Source: Prevotella sp. UBA3294 (GTDB lineage Bacteria; Bacteroidota; Bacteroidia; Bacteroidales; Bacteroidaceae). From it: a DNA stretch of 23,215 nucleotides. The position numbers and the translations under genes are program-made. Under the pieces are notes generated by a model. The model did no database searches. It saw nothing but the letters and a program-made list of their open reading frames with translations, and was not told where the DNA came from. Below are positions 7,528-15,363 of this stretch, piece after piece (position 1 is the first letter of the stretch; each line of letters begins with the position of its first letter). The stretch covers positions 54,265-77,479 of the forward strand of contig DETG01000108.1 of assembly GCA_002361535.1 (NCBI GenBank), written 5' to 3'.

Positions 7528-8838
7528 TTACGGGTTTACTCGTTGGATATGGGCACCTAAGGCATTGAGACGTGACTCGATATCTTCGTAGCCCCGGTCG
7601 ATCTGTGCAATGTTGTCGATACGGCTTGTGCCTTGGGCACTAAGGGCGGCAATGAGCAGGGCAATACCGGCACGGATATCCGGACTGGTCATGCGCCCGG
7701 CACGCAGCCGTTTCTTATGGTCGTGCCCCACCACGACAGCCCGGTGTGGATCACACAGGATAATCTGTGCTCCCATGTCGATGAGCTTATCTACGAAGAA
7801 CAGTCGGCTCTCGAACATCTTCTGGTGGAAGAGCACACTACCACGGGCTTGTGTGGCCACCACGAGCAATACGGAGATCAGGTCGGGTGTCAGTCCCGGC
7901 CATGGCGCATCAGCCAGTGTCATGATTGAACCGTCTATGAAGGAGTCTATGATATAATGTGCCTGACGGGGAATGAAGAGATCGTCTCCCTCCACTTTCA
8001 TCTTCACACCTAAACGGCGGAAGGCCGAAGGGATAATGCCGAGGTTGGGCAGGGAGACATTCTTGATACGAATGCCGTCGCCCACCATCGCTGCCATACC
8101 GATGAAGGAGCCTACCTCAATCATATCAGGCAGGATACGGTGGGATGCCCCATGCAGCGAGTCCACGCCGACAATGGTGAGCAGGTTACTACCGATGCCG
8201 CTGATATTGGCTCCCATCTGGTTCAGCAGATGACAGAGCTGCTGGATATAAGGCTCACAGGCCGCATTATAGATCGTAGTGGTGCCCTTAGCGAGAACCG
8301 AGGCCATGATGATATTGGCGGTGCCAGTAACCGATGCCTCGTCGAGCAACATGTAGCAGCCTTTCAGTCTGCTGGAGTGAATCTCATACACGTTGCGCTG
8401 CTCGTTGAAGTCGAACCGTGCTCCCAGATACTTGAATCCCAGGAAGTGGGTATCCAAGCGGCGCCGCCCGATCTTGTCACCTCCTGGCTCCGCCACGACA
8501 GCCTTACCGAAACGTGCCAGTAACGGACCGATCATCAGCACACTGCCTCGCAATGCCGCACATTTGCGCACGAACTCATCGCTCTCCAGATAGTCGAGTT
8601 TGAGTTCATCAGCCTGGAAGACATAATCGTTGCGATTCTCACGGCTCACTTTCACTCCGATCTCTTTGAGCAGCAAGATCAGGTTGTTCACGTCTAAGAT
8701 GTCGGGGATATTCCGAATCTCCACCTTCTCTGGTGTGAGTAAGGAGGCACAGATCACCTGCAGGGCTTCGTTCTTAGCTCCCTGGGGGATGATGGTTCCT
8801 TTGAGCAGATGACCGCCTTCGATAACAAACGATTCCAT
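7528..8838 (-). CDS. murA: UDP-N-acetylglucosamine 1-carboxyvinyltransferase, Asp-type active site
   Basis: MurA transfers enolpyruvate from PEP to UDP-GlcNAc, the first committed step of peptidoglycan synthesis. The 436-residue length is normal. K22-N23 in PQGAKNEAL and the PLLARFGKAVVAEPGG segment are the family hallmarks. The residue aligned with E. coli Cys115 is Asp121 (PGGDKIGRRR, codon at 8478-8476). Fosfomycin alkylates that cysteine. Asp variants are known from Mycobacterium and Chlamydia and are insensitive to the drug, so intrinsic fosfomycin tolerance is expected here. The gene lies 6 bp after DUF4290 and 1 bp before rimM. Confidence 0.96.
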   Translation of the reverse strand: MESFVIEGGHLLKGTIIPQGAKNEALQVICASLLTPEKVEIRNIPDILDVNNLILLLKEIGVKVSRENRNDYVFQADELKLDYLESDEFVRKCAALRGSVLMIGPLLARFGKAVVAEPGGDKIGRRRLDTHFLGFKYLGARFDFNEQRNVYEIHSSRLKGCYMLLDEASVTGTANIIMASVLAKGTTTIYNAACEPYIQQLCHLLNQMGANISGIGSNLLTIVGVDSLHGASHRILPDMIEVGSFIGMAAMVGDGIRIKNVSLPNLGIIPSAFRRLGVKMKVEGDDLFIPRQAHYIIDSFIDGSIMTLADAPWPGLTPDLISVLLVVATQARGSVLFHQKMFESRLFFVDKLIDMGAQIILCDPHRAVVVGHDHKKRLRAGRMTSPDIRAGIALLIAALSAQGTSRIDNIAQIDRGYEDIESRLNALGAHIQRVNP

Positions 8839-8844
8839 GTGCTA

Positions 8845-9444
8845 TTACTTCTTTCTTTTGTTTCGAGGGTTCAGGTCGTCTCTCAGCTGCACACGGTCGA
8901 ACTTGAACGTATCCATGTCAAGCTGGATCACCCCGTCGGTATAACGGGCCATGTCGTCGGCGATCTTCTCGTCATCGTTGGCGCCATGACTCCACTGCAT
9001 CAGGTTACGTTTCATCTGGTTGGCTGTGATACGAGCCAGTTCATCACGCTCCTCACCGGGAGGCATGCTCTTCAGTTTCTCGAAGGTCTCGAAGATCAGG
9101 CTGCCATAGTGCCGCACAGGGATTCTCTTCATGGGATAGTCCAGTGGCTCGGGCTTGGTGGCGATCTTCATCGCAGAGCTCACATCGTAGGGATAATCGA
9201 TGTCGAGCTGGAACCCGCTCATGATGGCTAAATGATCCCACAGTTTCTGCTGGTAATCGGCATTCTCGCGGTTCTGTGGGAACATACGTTCCATGATGCG
9301 GATGATGGTTTCGGCACACCGCTGTCGCTCTTCCTTGGTGGGAAGAGATATGGCATGGTCAACCATATTCTGCACCTCTCTCCCATATTCGGGGAGAATG
9401 AGTTTCTCTCGCTGGGTGTTATAGTCCAATCCTTTGATGTTCAT
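8845..9444 (-). CDS. DUF4290 domain-containing protein
   Basis: A 199-residue soluble protein with no signal peptide or membrane segment. Its start MNIKGLDYNTQREKLILPEYGREVQNM and the middle motif IRIMERMFPQNREN are characteristic of DUF4290, a family I know only from Bacteroidota. No catalytic motif is evident. The C-terminus is very basic (NPRNKRKK), which could contact RNA or DNA, but that is only a suggestion. It lies 45 bp after tsaB and 6 bp before murA, inside an operon of essential functions. That points to a housekeeping role in envelope or translation, still undefined. Confidence 0.85.
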   Translation of the reverse strand: MNIKGLDYNTQREKLILPEYGREVQNMVDHAISLPTKEERQRCAETIIRIMERMFPQNRENADYQQKLWDHLAIMSGFQLDIDYPYDVSSAMKIATKPEPLDYPMKRIPVRHYGSLIFETFEKLKSMPPGEERDELARITANQMKRNLMQWSHGANDDEKIADDMARYTDGVIQLDMDTFKFDRVQLRDDLNPRNKRKK

Positions 9445-9489
9445 AATGATATGAATTGATGTTTGTTCGAATGAATGAAAATGATGGGA

Positions 9490-10179
9490 TCAGAGCAACT
9501 TCTTGGGCATCTTGGCCACGAAGTCCTTCAGGTAGAACGGGACAAAGTAGGCCACATCCTCATACTGCTCAAGAGCGATGTGCTTTTCGGCCAAGGGGAA
9601 CATCCACTTAGCCAATGGCTCGATACCATCGATGAAGCGAGCATTTGGGTGCTGAAGGATCTCCTTGCACTTGGTCGCACCATTACCGAAGAAATACACG
9701 GGATGGGCATCTAAGAACGGAAGGTAAGTGCCGGCATCCACGATATCGGCCTGGACCTGGCGAAGCGGATGCAGGGCACGGTCATAGACAGCAGCATAAA
9801 CTTCCATCCTACGTGCATCGATCATCGGACAGAGCAGGGCATCGTCTTCCAGCTCCTGGCGCAACAAGACGGGCACGGTCAGCAGTTCCAGCGTAGGGAT
9901 GGCGATGAGCTTCACATCACGCCCATAGCAGATGCCTTTGGCCATCGAGGTCCCGATGCGCAAGCCTGTATAGCTGCCGGGGCCGCTGCTCACGGCCACT
10001 GCGTCTAAAGGGATGGCATGGTTGTCGATGAACGACAGTGCCTCATCAACAAAGATCCCCAGTTTCACGGCATGATTCGGACCGCTATGATCTTCTTCGT
10101 TGAAGATCACAGCACCGTCTTGACTGGCCGATACGGAGCACACATCGGTACTCGTTTCTATATTTAAAATACACGACAT
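9490..10179 (-). CDS. tsaB: tRNA threonylcarbamoyladenosine biosynthesis protein TsaB
   Basis: TsaB is the scaffold partner of TsaD in making t6A at position 37 of ANN-decoding tRNAs. The 229-residue product has the ASKHA-type N-terminus MSCILNIETSTDVCSVSAS and the family signature SSGPGSYTGLRIG at about 64-76. I chose the ATG at 10179 over an in-frame ATG at 10260, because the family begins exactly at this ILNIETS motif and the -7 promoter box on this strand (10213-10206) lies upstream of 10179 but downstream of 10260. It heads the minus-strand operon that runs to ruvB and is divergent from yicC. Confidence 0.92.
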   Translation of the reverse strand: MSCILNIETSTDVCSVSASQDGAVIFNEEDHSGPNHAVKLGIFVDEALSFIDNHAIPLDAVAVSSGPGSYTGLRIGTSMAKGICYGRDVKLIAIPTLELLTVPVLLRQELEDDALLCPMIDARRMEVYAAVYDRALHPLRQVQADIVDAGTYLPFLDAHPVYFFGNGATKCKEILQHPNARFIDGIEPLAKWMFPLAEKHIALEQYEDVAYFVPFYLKDFVAKMPKKLL

Positions 10180-10205
10180 ACAAAAATATCTTTCGAAATA
10201 AAGTG

Positions 10206-10213
10206 CAAAAATA
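10206..10213 (-). promoter_or_regulatory. -7 element of the tsaB operon promoter
   Basis: On the minus strand TATTTTTG (10213-10206) fits TAnnTTTG and lies 26 bp before the tsaB ATG. No clear TTTG is seen at the -33 position. The region upstream overlaps the yicC promoter. Confidence 0.6.
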
Positions 10214-10235
10214 CGCATTTTCCAGAAATTATTTG

Positions 10236-10243
10236 TACTTTTG
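10236..10243 (+). promoter_or_regulatory. -7 element of the yicC promoter
   Basis: TACTTTTG at 10236-10243 fits TAnnTTTG and lies 24 bp before the chosen yicC ATG. No clear -33 TTTG is present. It is the mirror image of the tsaB -7 box about a centre between 10224 and 10225. Confidence 0.6.
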
Positions 10244-10267
10244 CATAAATTTAACGTCAAACAGAGT

Positions 10268-11143
10268 ATGATACAGTCAATGACGGGCTACGGCAAAGCG
10301 GTCGTAACCTTTAAAGAAAAGAAAATTAATGTTGAAATAAAGTCATTAAACAGTAAGCAACTTGACTTGAACACCCGCATCGCACCCCTCTATCGTGAGA
10401 AGGAAATGGAGATGCGCCAGATGGTAGCCGCAGCATTGCTCCGTGGCAAGGTTGACTTCTCTATCTGGATTGAGAAAGACACAGTGGTGGATGCCACTCC
10501 CATCAATGCCGCACTTGTTGAGAATTATTACCAACAGATCAAGAAAATTTCTTCCGTTACCGGTATTCCAGAGCCCACAGATTGGTATGGCATGATCTTA
10601 CGTCTGCCCGATGTGATGACCAAGACCGATGTAGAGGTATTAGATGAGGAAGAATGGAAGGCGGCCCGTCAGGGTATAGAGGAGGCGCTGACCCGCTTGG
10701 TGGAGTTCCGTAAGCAGGAGGGTGCCGCCCTTCAAAAGAAATTCGAGGAGAAAGTTGACAACATCGCCCATCTGCTGTCAAGCATCGAGCCTTATGAGAA
10801 ATCGCGTGTGGAGAAGATCCGTGCCAAGATCGTAGAGGGATTGAAGAACATCCCCGAGGTGGAATACGACAAGAATCGATTGGAGCAGGAACTGATCTAC
10901 TATATCGAGAAACTGGATATCAGTGAAGAGAAACAGCGACTGACCAACCATCTGAAATATTTCCGCGACACCATGAATGAGCAGGAAGGCCAAGGTAAGA
11001 AGTTAGGGTTCATCGCACAGGAGATGGGCCGTGAGATCAATACCACGGGTTCCAAGAGCAACCAGGCAGAGATGCAGAACATTGTCGTGATGATGAAGGA
11101 TGAGCTGGAACAAATCAAAGAACAGGTGCTGAATGTGCTTTGA
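10268..11143 (+). CDS. yicC: YicC/YloC family endoribonuclease
   Basis: A 291-residue member of the YicC family, metal-dependent RNases implicated in RNA decay and stress. The start MIQSMTGYGKA is the family signature; the N-terminal YicC domain spans roughly 1-155. The C-terminal DUF1732 domain is at about 205-291 and ends with GKKLGFIAQEMGREINTTGSKS. The ATG at 10268 is preferred to an upstream in-frame TTG at 10241, which overlaps the -7 promoter element. It opens the plus-strand run and is followed by gmk after 29 bp, the yicC-gmk order seen in many bacteria. Confidence 0.92.
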   Translation: MIQSMTGYGKAVVTFKEKKINVEIKSLNSKQLDLNTRIAPLYREKEMEMRQMVAAALLRGKVDFSIWIEKDTVVDATPINAALVENYYQQIKKISSVTGIPEPTDWYGMILRLPDVMTKTDVEVLDEEEWKAARQGIEEALTRLVEFRKQEGAALQKKFEEKVDNIAHLLSSIEPYEKSRVEKIRAKIVEGLKNIPEVEYDKNRLEQELIYYIEKLDISEEKQRLTNHLKYFRDTMNEQEGQGKKLGFIAQEMGREINTTGSKSNQAEMQNIVVMMKDELEQIKEQVLNVL

Positions 11144-11172
11144 CACATCCTATACGCTTAAAGATATTGTAT

Positions 11173-11742
11173 ATGAAAGGGAAAATGATCGTCATCAGTG
11201 CTCCTTCCGGCAGTGGCAAGAGTACTATTATCAACTGGCTGATGCAAGAACATCCCGAGCTGAGACTCTCGTTCTCCATCAGTTGCACGAGTCGTGCCCC
11301 CCGGGGTACCGAGCAGAACGGAGTGGAATACTTCTTCCTCACACCAGAAGAGTTCCGACAGCGCATCGAGAACGAGGAGTTCTTAGAGTATGAGGAAGTG
11401 TATGAAGGACGGTTCTACGGCACCCTGAAGGCACAGGTGGAGCATCAGCGCGAGACTGGTGAGAACGTGGTGTTCGATGTGGATGTGAAAGGGGGCTGCC
11501 ATATCAAGAGCTACTATGGTGATGAGGCCTTGAGCATCTTTATCCAACCTCCGTCGATCGAGGTGCTGCGCCAGCGACTGGAAAGTCGGGGAACGGATGC
11601 ACCTGAGGTGATCGACCAGCGTATCGAACGCGCCGCCTTTGAGCTCACCTTTGCTGAGAAATTCGATCATGTGGTAGTGAACGATGACCTTGCCACCGCC
11701 GAACAGGAAGTCCTCGATATCATCCAAAAGTTTGTGGAATGA
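11173..11742 (+). CDS. gmk: Guanylate kinase
   Basis: Gmk phosphorylates GMP to GDP with ATP. The 189-residue product starts MKGKMIVISAPSGSGKST, with the P-loop at residues 10-18. The GMP-binding TSRAPRGTEQNGVEYFF segment and the lid and adenine-binding region (RLESRGTDAPEVIDQRI) follow. The ATG at 11173 is chosen by family alignment; an upstream TTG start at 11140 would overlap the yicC stop and add residues absent from the family. It is 29 bp after yicC and 16 bp before nadD. Confidence 0.95.
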   Translation: MKGKMIVISAPSGSGKSTIINWLMQEHPELRLSFSISCTSRAPRGTEQNGVEYFFLTPEEFRQRIENEEFLEYEEVYEGRFYGTLKAQVEHQRETGENVVFDVDVKGGCHIKSYYGDEALSIFIQPPSIEVLRQRLESRGTDAPEVIDQRIERAAFELTFAEKFDHVVVNDDLATAEQEVLDIIQKFVE

Positions 11743-11758
11743 AACAATCGAAACTTCT

Positions 11759-12346
11759 ATGATAAAAACGGGCATCTATGGGGGGACGTTCAACCCCATT
11801 CATTTCGGACATATCCGACTGGCCAAGCTCCTGCTGGAAAAGGCTCAGTTAGACGAGGTGTGGTTCATGGTGACCCCTCAGAACCCTTTTAAGGTGAATC
11901 AGGAACTGGTATGGGATCGCTATCGCTATGAGATGGTAGAAGGGGCACTGCGACGCTACAAACGTCTCATCGCCAGTGATTTCGAATTCGGTCTCCCGAA
12001 GCCCTCCTTTACGTGGAATACGTTGGAAGCACTGTCGAAGAAATACCCCGACCGTGAGTTCACCGTGCTCATCGGCGGTGACAACTGGGAGAAGATCCGA
12101 CTGTGGCATCGTCATGAAGATATCCTCGCCAACTATCATGTGGTGGTCTATCCCCGAGAGGGCAGCTCTTTTGACATGAACAGTCTCCCACCCTCAGTGC
12201 AGGTGGTTGACACCCCGCTGATTCCCATCAGCAGTACAAAGGTTCGTCAGCGTCTGGCTCAAGGGAAATCTGTTACCCGAATGGTGCCCAAAGCCGCCAT
12301 CTCCTTTATTGAGTCGCATGGCTTATATGGTATAACCCCGAAATAA
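11759..12346 (+). CDS. nadD: Nicotinate-nucleotide adenylyltransferase
   Basis: NadD joins nicotinate mononucleotide and ATP to form deamido-NAD. The 195-residue product starts MIKTGIYGGTFNPIHFGH, the nucleotidyltransferase GxFxPxHxGH motif at 8-18, and has the ISSTKVR motif at 157-163. The ATG at 11759 lies after the gmk stop; an earlier in-frame ATG at 11684 sits inside gmk and would add 25 residues before the conserved start. The next gene begins 29 bp downstream. Confidence 0.94.
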   Translation: MIKTGIYGGTFNPIHFGHIRLAKLLLEKAQLDEVWFMVTPQNPFKVNQELVWDRYRYEMVEGALRRYKRLIASDFEFGLPKPSFTWNTLEALSKKYPDREFTVLIGGDNWEKIRLWHRHEDILANYHVVVYPREGSSFDMNSLPPSVQVVDTPLIPISSTKVRQRLAQGKSVTRMVPKAAISFIESHGLYGITPK

Positions 12347-12375
12347 TCTATCCATCACGGTCAATAGAAGAAATC

Positions 12376-14265
12376 ATGAAGCGGAACATTGCCTTCCTTG
12401 TATTCATGTACGCATTGGGCATCATAACGGCTTATGCCGTATTGCCTGAGACACGAAATGCGAAGATCTATGAGCATCTCTTCACGGAGTTGCTGGTAGA
12501 TGTGGGTGTACTGTTCCTCTTACTCTCGATCCTGCCACAGAAAATCAGTGTATGGGTGAAGCGCGTATGCTATGTGGTTGCCTATGTCGTGGCTCTCATC
12601 GACGTGTATTGTTTCGTGAAGTTCGATAGTACGATAACCCCTACCATGTTGTTGCTGGTGGGCGAGACCAACGGTCAGGAGGCCACCGAATTCCTACAAT
12701 CTTATCTCTCTCCCGATATTCTCCTGAGTAAGGTGGGCTGGGTATTGCTGGTGTTGGTGGCGCATGGAGTGTGGAGTGTTATTTCGAGGAAGGACGTTTC
12801 GAGGAGTGTGGAGTGTGGAGTGAGAAGTGAGAATAGTACTGAGATACAGGATTCATATACAAAGTCACTTGTTCCTAATAGCAAATCTCACTCCTCACTC
12901 CTCACTCCACACTCCTCAATAATTTTATTGTTATTCTTCCTCGCCATTTTCCTCTTCTCCCTCATCGATTGCTGGTCAAACAAAGTAGCATTTCATCGAT
13001 TGATGACTTATGAGACGATCGGTGAGGTGGAGCACGAACTGACGGAGAAGAACAGGGCTGTACTCTACCAACCTCTCTACCGATTAGCATTCAGTATCCG
13101 TGCCAATCAGCTCACGGCAAAACAGGTAGATAAACTGATTGCCGGGATCGACAAGGTGGAAGTGGATAGCTGTGCCTTCACCACACCGCATATCGTACTG
13201 ATTATCGGAGAGAGCTACAACCGTCACCACGCTCAGCTCTATGGATACGACAAGGCCACCACACCGCGTCAAATGAAAAGGGCACAACGGGGGGAACTGA
13301 TCGCCTATCAGGATGTGGTGGCTCCATGGAACCTCACCAGTTTTGTGTTCAAACATCTCTTCTCGCTCTATACTGTCGGCGATTCCGGAGAATGGTGTGA
13401 CTATCCCTTGTTCCCCATGATCTTCCGACAGGCTGGCTATCATGTAACCTTCCTCACCAACCAGTTCCTGCCCCAAGCCAAAGAGGCGGTATATGATTTC
13501 AGCGGCGGTTTCTTTCTGAATAACCCTACCCTCAGCAAAGCAATGTTCGACACCCGGAACGAGAAACTGTGGTACTATGATGAGGGTATGTTGAAAGAAT
13601 GGGACGAGGTGTTTAAGAGGAGAGAGGAGAGAGGAAAGAGGAAAGGAATAGAAGAGGAAAGAGGAGAGAGGAAAGAGGAGAGAAATAAAAGAGGTGAGCT
13701 GACGATCGTCCATTTGAAGGGACAGCACCTTGACTACCGCACGCGGAGTCCGAAGGATCGGTGGCATTTCAAGCGCGATGACTATGACAGGCCCGACCTG
13801 CGTTCTGGGGAGATCCAACGCGTGGCCTACTATGATAATGCTATCCTGTATAACGACTCGATCGTTGACCAGCTGATCCAACGGGTGGAGAACGAGAATG
13901 CCGTGGTGATCTATGTGCCCGATCATGGCGAAGAATGCTACGGTCCTGGGGTACATTTCTGTGGCAGGATGCACAGTACGGAGATCACCTACCGATTGGC
14001 CCATGAAGAGTTCGACATCCCCTTCTGGATTTGGTGCTCTCATTCCATGATGGTGAAAGAGCCAGAACTGTATGAAGCCATCGTCAAAGCGAAGGATCGG
14101 CGGTATATGACCGATGCGCTGCCGTTCCTGCTGATGCACCTGGCAGGTATCTCCTCGAAGGACTATCGTCGGGACCTGGATGTCCTGAGCACTGAATACC
14201 GTGAGCAACGTCCACGGATCCTGAAGAACACCACGGATTATGACAAACTGAAGAAAGAGAAATAA
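12376..14265 (+). CDS. EptA-like phosphoethanolamine transferase / membrane sulfatase with two repeat-derived insertions
   Basis: A 629-residue inner-membrane enzyme of the EptA/sulfatase fold. About five hydrophobic helices lie at roughly 5-23, 38-54, 62-80, 119-135 and 182-198, followed by a periplasmic catalytic domain. Likely metal ligands and nucleophile are E279 in LIIGESYNRHHAQLYGY, T321 in NLTSFVFKHLFS, and D516-H517 in YVPDHGEE. Relatives move phosphoethanolamine from phosphatidylethanolamine to lipid A or glycans; the acceptor here is unknown. Family members are about 540-550 residues. Two stretches account for most of the excess: residues 131-181, from GGAGTGN repeats in inverted arrangement, and residues 414-440, a K/R/E/G-only run from GAGGARA heptamers just before the strand LTIVHLKGQH. 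Its stop abuts the ATG of the next gene. Confidence 0.85.
   Translation: MKRNIAFLVFMYALGIITAYAVLPETRNAKIYEHLFTELLVDVGVLFLLLSILPQKISVWVKRVCYVVAYVVALIDVYCFVKFDSTITPTMLLLVGETNGQEATEFLQSYLSPDILLSKVGWVLLVLVAHGVWSVISRKDVSRSVECGVRSENSTEIQDSYTKSLVPNSKSHSSLLTPHSSIILLLFFLAIFLFSLIDCWSNKVAFHRLMTYETIGEVEHELTEKNRAVLYQPLYRLAFSIRANQLTAKQVDKLIAGIDKVEVDSCAFTTPHIVLIIGESYNRHHAQLYGYDKATTPRQMKRAQRGELIAYQDVVAPWNLTSFVFKHLFSLYTVGDSGEWCDYPLFPMIFRQAGYHVTFLTNQFLPQAKEAVYDFSGGFFLNNPTLSKAMFDTRNEKLWYYDEGMLKEWDEVFKRREERGKRKGIEEERGERKEERNKRGELTIVHLKGQHLDYRTRSPKDRWHFKRDDYDRPDLRSGEIQRVAYYDNAILYNDSIVDQLIQRVENENAVVIYVPDHGEECYGPGVHFCGRMHSTEITYRLAHEEFDIPFWIWCSHSMMVKEPELYEAIVKAKDRRYMTDALPFLLMHLAGISSKDYRRDLDVLSTEYREQRPRILKNTTDYDKLKKEK
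12766..12917. repeat. GGAGTGN heptamer repeats forming a 32-bp inverted repeat inside the EptA-like gene
   Basis: GGAGTGT units occur at 12766-12772, 12773-12779, 12803-12809 and 12810-12816, then GGAGTGA at 12817-12823 and GAAGTGA at 12824-12830. The opposite orientation (TCCTCAC-type units) fills 12886-12917. The arms 12801-12832 and 12886-12917 are complementary at 30 of 32 positions around a 53-base loop. A 9-bp direct repeat TTTCGAGGA lies at 12782-12790 and 12797-12805. The element stays in frame and encodes the loop between the fourth and fifth membrane helices. Confidence 0.85.
13617..13681 (+). repeat. GAGGARA heptamer repeat inside the EptA-like gene
   Basis: Four heptamers run from 13617 to 13644, then a 9-bp break (13645-13653), then four more from 13654 to 13681. 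Each is GAGGAGA or GAGGAAA. The translation is a charged run of K, R, E and G. The unit is identical to that in the rseP-ruvB spacer. Confidence 0.9.
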
Positions 14266-15363
14266 ATGATGAGTAAGACGGAATCGATGGCACTACGCGG
14301 CTTGGCGATCTTAGGAATCGTGCTGCACAACTATTGTCACTTCCTGGGCTTCGCGGTGAAAGAGAACGAATATACCTTCACGGCAGAGAAGCCTATGCAA
14401 TTGATGGAGAAAGTGATGGCGATGGACAAAGACTTGTTCATCCATCTATTCTCATTCTTCGGGCACTATGGCGTTCCTATCTTCCTGTTCATCAGCGGTT
14501 ACGGACTGGTGAAGAAGTATGAGGGTGCGGGGGTACGGAAATGCGAAGGTGCGGGGTACTGGATATGGAAACATTTCGTGAAGTTGTTCCGTCTGATGAT
14601 CTACGGCTATGTGCTTTTCGTAGTCGTGTATTTCGCTCGTTACGACAGTGCACCGAAGGTGTTCACCCTTGACAGGATCGCAGCACAGCTCACGATGACC
14701 ATCAATTTCCTCTATACGGTGCCCGATCAGGCCATCAGACCCGGGCCTTACTGGTTCTTCGGACTGATGATTCAGTTGTATATCCTCTATCGTCTGGTGT
14801 TCTTCCGTTGGCGCAGCCTACTCCTCCTCGCTGTGTTCGTGGCGGTATGTTGGCTATTGCAGACGTGGGCCACACAGTATAACCCCGTGTCGTTTAACCT
14901 GCTGAACTACATCCGATATAATTTTGTAGGAGGAATCCTACCCTTCTGCATGGGTATCGCCTATGCCCGTTATTTCCGATATACGCTGACGGTGATGCAG
15001 TGGACAGGCATCGTCATACTCTCGGCCGTGGCCGTCTTCACCGGCAGTTTCTCTGTCTATAGCTGGTTGTGGGTGCCCCTGTTCGTTATCACGGGTGCAC
15101 TGGCCACTGTGAAGCTTTTGCCGCAGTGGATGCTGAAGCCCTGTGTGTGGTTCGGTGGTATCTCCTCGATGTTGTTCGTGATGCATCCGTTGATGCGTGA
15201 GTTGATCATCGCCCACTACCGCAGGATAGACATCTACTGGGGGATCGTCATCTACCTGCTCTCTGCGGTGGCGTTATCAATGCTGTTTCAGTTTGTGCTG
15301 GAGAAAAGTAATGCCCTGAAGGGTCGAAACCTCGCCATTGGCGACAAAGTAATAAAGAAATGA
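14266..15363 (+). CDS. Acyltransferase-3 family membrane protein (first copy)
   Basis: A 365-residue protein with about ten hydrophobic helices and the N-terminal signature of acyltransferase family 3: MALRGLAILGIVLHNYCHF, where the arginine and the histidine in the first helix are the usual catalytic features. The segment YGVPIFLFISGYGLVKKY is also typical. Such enzymes O-acylate sugars or lipids at the membrane. The ATG directly follows the stop of the EptA-like gene, and its stop overlaps the next ATG (ATGA), so translation is coupled. Residues about 86-97 (EGAGVRKCEGAG) come from an octamer repeat at 14522-14553 in a cytoplasmic-type loop and look inserted. The acceptor is unknown. Confidence 0.85.
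   Translation: MMSKTESMALRGLAILGIVLHNYCHFLGFAVKENEYTFTAEKPMQLMEKVMAMDKDLFIHLFSFFGHYGVPIFLFISGYGLVKKYEGAGVRKCEGAGYWIWKHFVKLFRLMIYGYVLFVVVYFARYDSAPKVFTLDRIAAQLTMTINFLYTVPDQAIRPGPYWFFGLMIQLYILYRLVFFRWRSLLLLAVFVAVCWLLQTWATQYNPVSFNLLNYIRYNFVGGILPFCMGIAYARYFRYTLTVMQWTGIVILSAVAVFTGSFSVYSWLWVPLFVITGALATVKLLPQWMLKPCVWFGGISSMLFVMHPLMRELIIAHYRRIDIYWGIVIYLLSAVALSMLFQFVLEKSNALKGRNLAIGDKVIKK
14522..14553 (+). repeat. Octamer tandem repeat inside the first acyltransferase gene
   Basis: Four imperfect 8-bp units (14522-14529, 14530-14537, 14538-14545, 14546-14553) follow RRRRTRCG. They encode Gly/Ala/Arg-rich residues between KKYE and YWIWKHF, which would otherwise adjoin. Confidence 0.7.

Noticed and set aside
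10180..10260. Longer TsaB from an ATG at 10260
   Set aside because: The -7 box lies downstream of that ATG, and TsaB proteins begin at the ILNIETS motif.
11684..11758. Longer NadD starting inside gmk
   Set aside because: The extra residues precede the conserved start MIKTGIYGGTFNP and are read out of frame from gmk.
13084..14208. A 374-codon open frame antisense to the EptA-like gene
   Set aside because: The sense strand has the sulfatase metal-site motifs; the antisense product is His/Gln-rich with no recognisable domain.
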